Source of the DNA: Hippopus hippopus
Lineage: Eukaryota > Mollusca > Bivalvia > Cardiida > Cardiidae
NCBI GenBank assembly: GCA_946811185.2
Contig: OX328105.1
Span: 47,802,845-47,866,844 of the forward strand
Length of the DNA: 64,000 nt
Direction of reading: 5' to 3'
Below are positions 42,201-54,200 of the stretch, piece after piece (position 1 is the stretch's first letter; the number at the start of each line of letters is the position of its first letter). Position numbers and translations under genes: made by a program. The notes under the pieces are model-generated. The model had not been told where the DNA came from and did no database searches. It worked only from the letters and a program-made list of their open reading frames with translations.

Positions 42201-45200
42201 AAGAGTACTCAAGGGGAGGCTACCTAGTTTCCGGAAAGGCCTATAGGGATGTATCCCTAAACTGGCAGCCTGAAATTGGTCTTCGTATGGGGCACAATGG
42301 ATATCATTTGGCCTGCAACACGCAAAAAGGGGCATTCAGAAATTTGCGTAAAGTGCACAGTCCACGCAGGCTAATCCGAAACGACACTTTCCGTTTTTAT
42401 GTAATTTTCTGTTTTGCACAAGTCTACAGTAGTACAAAATCTAATGTAGTCATAAAGTGCCATCTCGGATTAGCCTTCGCGGACTGCGCAGGCTGATCCG
42501 AGACCACACTTTACGCAAATGTCAGAATGCCCCTTTTCACATGTTGCAAGCCATTTTAGATGCATTCCATGCTTTTTGGATTTGAATTTCTTGAAGCTCA
42601 GAAGTTTAGTCTGTACCAAACCATTCCAAGTTTAAATGACCATGAGGGAGAAGGTTTTTGAAAACATACTGAGAAAAGGAGAAAATGCTGGTAACATTTT
42701 TCTCCATTTTACATGATGATTTCTGTCCTTCTAGAGATAATTCCAATCGGTAAAGTCACATTTTGTTTGTCGTAAGCAAATGCTTTCAATTTGGACAAGC
42801 CTAACATTATATCGTATGGCAAATGAAAAGCATTTGCAGACAAATGGAAATTATGATGCTCTAATAATAACATTTGACTTTGATATGGTAGAAAAATTGT
42901 GAGAAAAGGAAAATATGCTGGTTACCAGCATTTTCACCTTTTCACACAATGTTTTTGAAAGTCTTTTTTTCCTCAGTGCTGTTAAAACTGGATTGTTTGG
43001 TGAAAGGTTTAACCCATTACCACACAATCCCTACTTTTGACGACCCTGAGAAAGAAGCCTTTGGAAAACATTGTGGGAAAAGGAGAAAATGCTGGTAACC
43101 AGCATTTTCTCCTTTTCCCACAATGTTTTCTACCCTTCACAAAACAAATTTCAAATTTTCAGTCACTTCTATTTTGTCCTCTGCAAATGCTTTCGATTTG
43201 GACAAACCTAAAATTTTGTCGTTTGGTAATGAGTTAATATGCCACAATAATGCCTCTATCTTTGAAAATTAATTTGATCTCTTCCAAATTGGATTTGATG
43301 TTGAAACAGAGACATACTGTTAGATCTTCCCAAACCCAATTCAATTATTTACATAAAGTCTCATTATTTGTTCATTGTGCCATTGAGTGGATTCATGATT
43401 ATTAAGGCTTTATGAGTTGATAGCATGCAAAGATAGCATGATAATTTCTGATTGTTGTAGAGAAAATATCAGGAATCTCTGAGCTGGGCATAGTTTTTAG
43501 CTCCACTGGCCAAAAGCCAGCGGGCTTATGTCATGGCCCGGTGTCAGTCATGCGTGTATTGGTCAGTGCGTCCATCCGTGCGTTAACTTGTATTTCAAAC
43601 ATCTTCTTCTCTGAAAGTGCCCATCCAATTTTGATGAAACTTCACAGAAATGATCCTGCCATGGTCCTCTTCAGAATTTCTTGAAAGAAATTGATTCCTT
43701 CAAAAACTGTGGTTACCATGGCAACAAAATTGAAAAATATTGAAAATCTTTGAAAATCTTCTTGTCTGAAATCATAAGGCCCAGGGCTTCCAAATTTGGC
43801 ATGTAGCTTTATCTAATAGACCTCTACCAAGTATCTTCAAATTATAGCCCTGGGGTCAAAACTGATCCTGCCCTGGGGGTCACAAGTTTTATAAAGGCTT
43901 ATATAGTGAAAACTTCAGAAATCTTCCTGTACCTAGCCATAAGGCCTAGGGCTACCAAATTTTGCATGTAGCTTTATCTAGTGGGCCTCTACCAAAAGTG
44001 CCAAAATTATAGCCCTGGGATCAAAATTGGCACCGTCCTGGGGGTCACAAGTTTTACATGGGCTTATACAGTGAAAACTTTAGATATCTTCCTGTACCTA
44101 GTCATAAGGCCTAGGGCTACCAAATTTTGCGTGTAGCTTGATCTAGTGAGCCTCTACCAAGAGTGCCCAAATTATAGCCCTAGGGTCAAATTTGGCTTTG
44201 CCCCGGGGTCACGATTTTTATATGGGCTTACATAGGTAAAACTTAAAAAAAATCTCCTACCTAACCATAAGGCCTAGGGCTACCAAATTTTGCATATAGC
44301 TGTATCCAGTGGGCCTCTGTCAAGAGGGCCTAAATTACAGCCCTGGGGTCAACTTTGGCCTGCTCCAGGGGTCACAAGTTTTACATGGACTTATTAAGAG
44401 AGTTAGTGAAAACTTCAGAAATCTTCTTGATACTAACCATAGACCTAGAGCTACCAAATTAGGCCTGTCACAGGGGTCTCATGTTTTACAGGGTCTTTAT
44501 TGAGGAAACTTTAAAAATATTCTTGTTTATAACCATACATTCTAGACCTGTATTATTTGGTAAGGGGCTTATCTTGTGGACCTCTACCAGGATTCAAGTA
44601 ATTATACTCTTTGATCAAAATTGGCTTTGCCCTGAGGTCATAACTTTCTTGTAGGATTTTATAGAGAAAATTCTTTATGACGTCTACTTTGAAACCAATT
44701 GGCTAAGTACTGTAATGTTTGGCGTGTAGGATTTATACTTATTAGCCATTGGAGCGATACAGGGCCATCATGGCCCTCTTGTTCCCTGAATGGAACCCTT
44801 GATTCCTATGCAGTTTTTGTACATGATACTGTCTTTCTTGAAATTCCTCTACATGATTTTTTATTAATTGATTCATGGTTCGTGGGAAAGACTGTTGGTA
44901 AAGCAGTGGTAAAAAAATCATGCACTGTTCTAAATTCAGCTCTGTTTAATTTTAGCCGAGCTTGGTAGCTTTGTAGGTAACATATAGGGCTTAAAACCAG
45001 GGGGTTGCTGGTTAAATTTCCAGCATTACCAATATCTTTCAGAGGATTGATGATAGTTGTTGCGACAGGATTCATTCCTCTCTCACCGCTGATCATTGTT
45101 TAGTTGTCATAACAGGATTCATCCTCTCTTGCTGCTGAGCATTGTTTGGACAACAGTTATGTGGGAAAGGAGCTGGTGGTTTGGGAAGGATATTGTGCAA

Positions 45201-48200
45201 AGTAGTGGTAGAAGAAACTCCAGTAAAGCATGGATAGGTGTTAAACACCATACATACATAGGAAGAAAGAAAGAAAGAAAGAGAGAAAGAAAGAAAGAAA
45301 GAAAGAAACAAACAAACAAACATACAAAAAAACTTTTTTTAAAAATTCAAAGGTGAGCTCTCAGATTGGCCTAGACTTTTCTATCTTGGCCATTGAGATG
45401 GCTTGTCTTGTAGTTCAGAAATGATTTCATAATTTTTCAGCAATGCATAGACTGGTTGATTGAAAATACTTAACGCTGACATTAATGCTCTCCGAAGAAT
45501 TATTAACCCTTTACTACACAGCAAAATTTAGTCTTGTCCATAGAAAAGGAAATTATAGATGACAATTCAAATGGTTTTCAAATGATAGAACATGTCCTTG
45601 AATAGATAGAAAACATTGTAGGAAAAGGAGAAAATGCTGGTTGCAGCATTTTCTCCTTTTCCTACAATATTTTCTTAAGCTTTTTTCCTCAGGGTCTGTA
45701 AAACTTTGGATTATATGGTAAAGGGTTATGGCTAAAAATAACTTGTTGGAGACAAAATCTAAATCTGTTTGCAAACTTTAACTTATAGTGGAATTGTGTT
45801 TCAGCAAATGTTTTCAAAAGCCTTTGATGAAGGTTCTTTTTTGGCAATGTATTAAATAAATTTGTAATGAAATACATGTAGATAAATTTGGACTGAAAAA
45901 AATTAGCAGTGCTCTGTGAAAAAGGGATTTATTGCATTTGCAAGAAGTATTGACTCAAGTCACCCTGCGCAGTCAGTGCAGGCTGACCTTGGTTGAAACT
46001 TTTTGTTATTGATCAATTTTTTGCTTGTCCAAGGACAAGTCTGCCTCATGTTTCAGTCGGTTGTTAAAATGGATTTTATGGATACATAATTTTTGTGATG
46101 ACTGGCTGTATATAATGCACAACAGAGATGCATTAAACTCCCATTTTGACAGAGTGCCCATCATTTGTAAATTTGGTCTGATCTTGCTTCTATTTCAGGG
46201 TGTCACCTACCCATCCATTCATGCTATATGGTCAAAATGGGCCCCACCTCTGGAGAAATCCAAACTGGCAACATTAGCCTTCTCTGGTAATATACTTTCT
46301 TTAATAACTGTTAAGGTGTTGGTCTTTAAAACCTTGTAAAATGAGAACCTTTGCTGCACGGCTTCAAATCCCAGCCGGGGCAGTTTGTTTTTGAGCTATG
46401 CATTTGTTGGGGACTTTCATGCTTGTAAGAGGGTCAGGAAAACAATGGATAAAAACCTTGTAAGCTCTGGATAACCTGATTTAAGATGTAATATGTCACA
46501 CATGTGAAAACTAAATGGCTTGTTACCTGACCATTCATGCTATCTGATCCAAATGAGCCCCGCCTGCAGAAATCTGAATTAACATCATTAGTGCTGTGAT
46601 AACTTATTCTTTTCATCATCTTGTGTGAAGCAGATTTTTCCCCACTCAGTTTTTATAAAGTGTATTAAATCTTTTCCACACAATTCAGAGTTTTATTGAC
46701 CTTGAAGAACAAAACTTTCAATAACATTGTCTGGAAAGGAGAAAATGCTAATAACCAGCTTTTTCATCTTTTCCCACAGTATTTTCTATGCTGTCACAGA
46801 CAAATTCTACAATTTGACCCACCTTTGATTTATTTTCCTCATGCTCTCAATTCAGGTAAGTCTAGAATTTTGTCATCTGGTAAAGAGTTATGGTAACTTG
46901 ACTTGCTTAACTCTTTACCAAACGACAAAATTTTGGACTAGTCCAAATTGAAAGCATTTGCAGATGACAAAATAAATGTGAATCAGAAATTGAATTTTGA
47001 ATTGGAAAGAGTAGAAAACATTGTGGGAAAAGGAGAAAATGCTGGTTACCAGCATTTTCTCCTTTTCCCACAATGTTTTCAAAGGCTTTCTTTTTCAGGG
47101 TCGTTAAAAGTCGGGATTGTATGGTAAAGAGTTAAACTCACTGAAACAAATTTCTAATTAAAACATTTGGAAAATTCTTTTTAAATACGAGTAATCATCA
47201 TTAATTAATGTCAAAGACAGATGGAAACATGTTGACTAAAGGAGAAATAGCTCTGTACAATCAATACCTCCTTTTGTCCTACACTAAGTGTTTTCAAAAT
47301 TTGTCTGCCATAGTACAAAAAGAAAAAAACGCTTCTTGTGGTCTTATGTTGATCTATACAGGTATCAAGTAAAATCTGAAAGGCACTTGAAAGGTTGATT
47401 TTAGGTTTTTAAGTTTGTAACTGTATAAAGAGGAACAAGTAAGTATAAAGATAAAAACAAATGATTGTGGCAAAAGCAGAATTCCTACTTTACTATAAAT
47501 ATGCTCGTACACTACCCCTAATGCATGTTTTTTTTTTGTTTATATTTATTCAGGTTCATATGTTGGAACTGTTATATCCCTGCCTCTGTCTGCTGCTCTA
47601 GCTGAAAGTGATGCTGGGTGGCCATCTATTTTCTATGTGTTTGGTAAGTTGTAAACTGGGATATTTGTAATGACATCTATGGTAGTCATCATTATACATG
47701 TAATGAATAATGTAAGGGTTACAAGTATTGAGGGTCCTATGTCAGAACTGTAATATCACTGCTTTTGTCTGCTGCTCTTGCTGAGAGTGATGATGGTGAG
47801 CTGTCCATTTTCTCTATGTTTTGTGAGTTTAACCCTTTTCCAAACAATCCTGGGTTTTAACGACCCATGGAGAAAAGCCTTTTGAAAACATTGTGGGAAA
47901 AGGAGAAAATGTTGATAACCATTCTCTCCTTTTCCCACAATGTTTTCTACTCTATCAAGGACAAATTCCACCATTTGAGCCACCTTTAATTTGTCGTCTG
48001 CAAATGCTTTCAATTTGGACAAGTCTACATTTTTTTCATGTGGTAAAGAGTTAACCCTTTACCACACATTATCATGTGTTGATATGACGTGTAGTCTAAT
48101 TTTAAATCTACACTGTTTACTGGAACATATTCTAGGAAAAAAGGCCATATTTAAGAATAATCTTATTTCTATCATGGTTTATCCTTCAATTAACCATGGT

Positions 48201-51200
48201 TGTGAGTTATGAGGCTCAAAAAATAAACCATTAGGGTAATAGCCCAAGTGGTGTATTCCTTGCACCTCATAACTCACAACCATGGTTTACTTAGGAAATA
48301 ATCTTCTCTTTATCATTCAATAAACCAGGGTTGTGAGTTACAAGACACAATAAATAAACCATGGGGCTATAGCCCACACGGAACAGCCTCAAGCAATATA
48401 CCTTATATAGAAAGATGTCACTTTATATAGAATTACGTTGATTCTACCACGCTTCCATTGCATTGTGTTAATAGTGCCAAATTCACGTGTCATTTCAGAG
48501 TTAGGCATTTTCTACCCTGAATGAAAGTGTCAATGCCATATTTGAATTGCTTTTCATTACCACACAATCTTTTATCACATAAAACCGCCATAAAACCAGC
48601 AGTGTATTAAACCAATGACTTATTTTTGGTAATACACTGGTGTATTATTGCTTTTTGGGTCCTGGTTCTGGTTATTTTTGTAGTTATGAGCGTGTTATGC
48701 TGGCGAAACCAACTGCATCACATGCAGGAATTTGTACTACTCTGCCATTTCATGGAAAAATGACGTAATTGTTGCTAAGATGTATATGTGCTTAAAAATA
48801 CTGTGACACTATGATTTTCATGTTCAATAAAACAAGAAATGCAGCGAAAGTCATTTAAAGTGGAGAAAATTGTGAAAATAGTTTGATTTACGCCTATTTT
48901 AAACTGTTTCATTCTACGTTTGATGAACATGTCACAGAGCTATCTTCTTGGGCATGTACACACTTAAAACCAAACTACATCTGTAAACATGGAAGCATGA
49001 ATGGTATAGAGGTTGAGGGTGATGATGCAGGGCACATATTTATTTGTCTTTTATTTATTTTATGTGATAAATAGAATCTCACATTCGTGTTTATGTATTA
49101 TGATTTTTATCCAACTCCTTGACTAAAATGTATATGACACTTGCCAAGGCTTGCGTCATATAATTTTAGTCAACTCGTTTGATAAAAATGATAATACATA
49201 AACATTCATGTAAGATCCTCTATTTATTTTAACAACCTTTAGGAATAAAGCTTTTAAAGACAGTTTGGGAAAGAAGAATATGCTGGTTTCCAGCATTTTC
49301 TCCTTTTCCTAGAATTTTTTTCTACCCTTTCACTAACAAATTCAATTAATTGTGCCATATTAACTATGCTGTCTGCAGATACTTTCAATATGGACCAGTG
49401 TAAGATTATGGTAAAGAGTTAAGTTATCAATTTTATTCATAAATCATTTATAAAATTTAAATTTTGAATTAATTTTGTTTTTTTCAGGGACAATAGCAAT
49501 AATTTGGTTTGTGTTATGGTGCTATCTAGTGACAGAGAGTCCGGCAAAACACTCCACCATTTCAAATAAGGAGCTGGAATACATACAAGCAAATATAGGA
49601 TACACTGATGAGCAAACTAAGGTCTGTAGAACTTAATAATTACCTCTTATCCAATAGTAAACAGTCCCAAGTTTTTACAGCTCTAGAAGTTTTTTGAAAG
49701 CATAGTTGGAAAAGGAAAAGTGCTAATAATCAGCATTTTCTACTTTTTCCACACTATTTTCTGCTTTTCCAAGGCATATTCAACCATCTGAGGTTAACCC
49801 TATTTGTCCTCTGCAAATCTTTTCAGTTGGGACAAATCTAAAATGTTATTGTTTGGTAAAGAAATAACCCTTAACACATAATCATTTGGAACATATTATC
49901 AGTGGAGGATTTTGATAAAATCCTTGTAGATATGGTTAACTCTTTACCAGATGACAAAATTTTAGACTATTCCAAATTAAAAGCATTTGCAGACGACAAA
50001 ATTAATGTGACTCAAAAATTGAAATTTGTTCAGGGAAGGGTGGAAAACATTGTGGGAAAAGGAGAAAATGCTGGTTACCAGCATTTTCTCCTTTTCCAAC
50101 AATGTTTTCAAAAGACTTCTTTCTCAGAGTCGTGAAAACAAGGGATTGTTTGGTAAAGAGTTAACACATAATCATTCGGAACAAATTATTAGTGGAGGAT
50201 TTTGAGAAAATCCTTGTAGATATGGTTAATCAACATGAATAGTTGTTAGATACAAAAATGCATGTGAAAACTGTGGCAAAGGGGAAATTTGCTTGTTAAA
50301 AGTGGCACTTGACAGCATTGTAAGTATAGGAGAAAATATTGGTAAACATCATGTTTTCCTTTTTATTATATACTTTGATACTGTCCCCATGTATTTGCAC
50401 TGGATGAAAGTATGCAATATTTTTCCATATTACATACTTTGATCATATTAGAGCTTTTTTCATGTGCGTTGCTAAGTATGGAACTATTTTAAAACCTACC
50501 ATTTCTCTAAAAATCAAAATGTGAACGGCCGCCATTATCAAAAATTTCAGCGTTAGACATCATGTTTTACGAACTTTTCAATGCATAGTTCTTATTTAAA
50601 ACATGAAAAATAAACAGAATATTTGTTTCCTGAATATCAGTGACTACAAAGGTATGAAAAATTTGTCTATCGAACATGTTTATCGACGATGAAATTATTA
50701 AGCGATGAAAAAAGATCCTTGGTCGCCATCTTGTTTGTTTACATACCTTTAGCAACAGTGTCGTCATCAAAAACCAATGTTGAAAAGTCCGCGAAACCAA
50801 GATAGGTGGACAAAACAGATTTCTTATCGCTTTTGAAATTTTTAAGTAAACAAAATAAATTAAGGAATTCAATGAAAACACTGTTAAATCAGGTGAAATT
50901 ATGTAAACAATATCAAAGTATATAATAAAAAGGTTATTGCACTTGTATGGGAATATATTGTGTCGAACTCGTTCTTTTGGCGTAGTTGCCCTCGCAAGCT
51001 CGGGCAACTCTGCCAAAAGAACTCATTCAACACAATATATTCCCATACAAGTGCAATAACCTATATTCCACACTTGTTTCTACCCATTTAAAGACAAATC
51101 CTACCATTTTAGGAACATTTAATTTGTCCTCTGCAGATACTATCAATCAAAAAAACAAAATTGTGTTAACTTGTAAAAGTTAACTCTTTACCATAAGATT

Positions 51201-54200
51201 TATTTCTAGATTTGCCTTTAGTATAAACTTTGATATTGTGCCCATGCACATATTTGCACTGGATGAAAGTATGCAATATTTTTCCATATTGCATACTTTC
51301 ATATATTGCATACTTCAAAGCATTTTTACATGTCGCTAAATACGGAACTATTTCAAAACATGCCATTTGTCCAAAAATCAGAATATGAATGCCTGCCATT
51401 ATCATAAATTTCATCGTTACACATCATGTTTTACGAACTTATCAATGCATAGTGTTTAATTAAAGAATAAACAGAACGCTTGTTTTCTGAATAACAGTCA
51501 CTACAAAGACATGAAAAAGGTGTCATCAAACATGTTCATCGACGATGAAATCATTAAGTGATGGAAAAGGATGCTCATTCGCCATCTTGTTTGTTTACAT
51601 ACCTCTAGCAATCATTAAATGTCAATATTGAAAATTTTACGAAAGCACAGTAGAATGACGAAACAGGTTTCTTATCGCTTTTAAAAAAACAAGTCAGTAT
51701 AAAGATAAATCAATGAATGTGATGAAAGCACTGTAGGATAACAAGAAATTATATAAACAGTATCAAAGTATATAATAAAAACGTTATTGCACATGAATGG
51801 TAAAAAAACTCCACCAAAGGAACTTGATCAACACAATATAATCCCATACTAGAGCAATTACACATTAAACTGAAAAACATTACAGACAAGAAATCAGATG
51901 CACCTCAAATGATGGGTTTTATCTGAGAAGGGATAGAATCAATAAAAAAAGGAGAAAATATTGGTTACTTTTTCCCAAAGTGTTTTCTAAAGCTGTACAT
52001 GTCAGTGTCATTTTTGTGATAAAACAGTTAAGGATGAACTCTCTGCATTTATTTTTGATGTTATTTTAGGATTTGAAAGCTCCATGGAGAAGTATTCTCA
52101 CATCATTACCAGTGTGGGCTATTGTAGCCGCCCATTTCTCAGAAAACTGGGGATTCTATACATGGCTGACAGAACTACCTACTTTCATGAATGATGTGCT
52201 GAAATTTCAAATGTATCAGGTGAGGAAATCAGGATATTTAAAAAAATTAGTGAAATACATGTAGATTATTCGGTTTCAAATAAAGGCAGGAGATTAGCAC
52301 TTCAATAATGGTGGTGCTGGGTAGTTTCCCTTCTTTGTTGGATTACAAGAACAACATTAAGGCTAGTTGCGCTAATTCTCAAGATTTTTCTACATTCCAG
52401 AGTAACACAATTCAGCTGATTGACTTGAACTAATCTTAAATAAACTAAATAAACCAAATTGCATAGCCAATCAGAAATTGCGTTAAATTCTAGAGTGAGA
52501 CGAGATTTCAATCTAGATTGCAATTGTGAAAAAAGGGGCTCCAGCTCAGATGTCCAGGAAGCATAAAAAAGTGAACTGTCTCTTCAAGGCAATTGAAGGA
52601 ATGTTTATACTGTGTATAGTAAAAAGTAATTTGACTTGCAGTAAATGTTTCTCTTTATAGGATTGTTTATGAACCCTTTGCAACAAACTAAACCCTTTAG
52701 ATGTAGGGATATGGAAGAGGTAGCTAACCATATGATTGCCTATTCAGCTCTTTGCCAAACAATCCCAAGTTTTAATGATTCTAAAGAAGAAGGAGGCTTT
52801 GGAAAACTGTGTGGAAGTAAAAGGAGAAAATGCTGGTAACCAGCATTTTCTCCTTTTTCCAAAATGTTTTCTACCCTTTTAAAAAACATAAGTCAATTTT
52901 TTAAACTACATGTATGTTTAATTTGTTGTCTGCAACATTGCTTTCAAATTGGTTCAATTTGGCAAAGAGGTAAAAGGATACATTCTTTAATTGTCTTTGA
53001 TATTACCAGGCTGGTTTTATTGCTGCTTTACCATACCTAGTCATGGCTGCTGTTGTCCAGGGTAGTGGACATTTGGCGGATTATCTGCGAGCTCGCATGA
53101 ATGTGTCTACAGAGCTTGTACGCAAGGTGTTTACATGTGGAGGTAGTTTACTTTTCTGTAACCAATGAATGTAAAGGTTTTGATAGATTTTATGTAATAT
53201 TTTACATACGATATATGCTTTGGTAAAAGGGGATTTAATGCATCTGTGTGATGCATTATACCATGCAAGTCATCATATCATTATGGACCCATAAAATCCA
53301 TTTTGTCTTACAGCCAACTGAATTGTGAGGTAGACAGGTCCTGGACATGACTGTAGAAAATTTACTAATAGCAAACTGTTTCAACCCATGGGTCAATACT
53401 TTTCACATAGCATGGCCCATATGTATTTTATCAGTTATCAGTCTGTCTATTTATGTAATAGAATGATAGACACTCATTCTCAAATTATGGGCCAAAAGCA
53501 TGTCACACAGTTATTTCAGACTTGCTTGACATTTTGGAAGGTTGCATTGTATTATTTTATATTTTTTGAGAAAGCTATTCCTGTGCATTAACTAAAAAAC
53601 ATCATTAAAGGTTTGAAATTTAAGTATTTGGTTGAAAAGTTCCACTTCTAAATGAAAGTAGCATTATATCAAAAAATATAAAAAAAAATATCTGCGGACA
53701 TCATAAAGAACATGTGTATGAATTTCTATTAGTTTTTGTAAAGGATTTTAGAAGATATCTGTCCGGAAAGACGGACAAATAGACGGTCATTGGTCCAAAA
53801 TGAAATTATACTTTTAGCATTAGATGTTTTGGTGATGAAAACACTTTATATTGATAGAATTGAAAAAAATATGGATACTTATACTACTTTGCATCTCTTA
53901 TAGACTGCCCTTTTCATTGAAGTCTTACATGACATCCACAACTTTTTTATTGTTCATTTTCAATCCTCCATCGTGTCGAAACCGTTTTACGTGACTGTAT
54001 CCTTACTTGACACAAATTATGTGTGATTTAAATGAAGACGACAATGATCTGTTTTACCTAAAAATTATAGTTTGTCATGTGTTCAATGATTATGTCATTT
54101 GACTGTAATAGACAGAAATGCACAACTTTCCTTTTACGAGGGCTGTTCGATATGTAATGTGTATTGTACCACAGCACGATAACGCTTTGCCTGATTTCGT

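Noticed and set aside
45093..45323. Ser/Phe/Leu-rich open frame on the - strand
   Set aside because: Caused by the GAAA/CAAA microsatellite tail of a SINE.
46300..46450. Extension of exon 5 by reading through the donor
   Set aside because: GTAATAT is a usable donor, exon 6 continues the conserved protein exactly, and the read-through sequence is SINE-like.
2754..50135. Many small open frames sharing a protein-like string ([25 protein letters not shown])
   Set aside because: They are translations of the palindromic MITE in either orientation, repeated with every copy, and end within it. They are not a gene family.
50567..51016. 149-codon open frame on the - strand
   Set aside because: It runs across a tandem duplicate and the long hairpin, has no domain, and is not preserved in the second duplicate.
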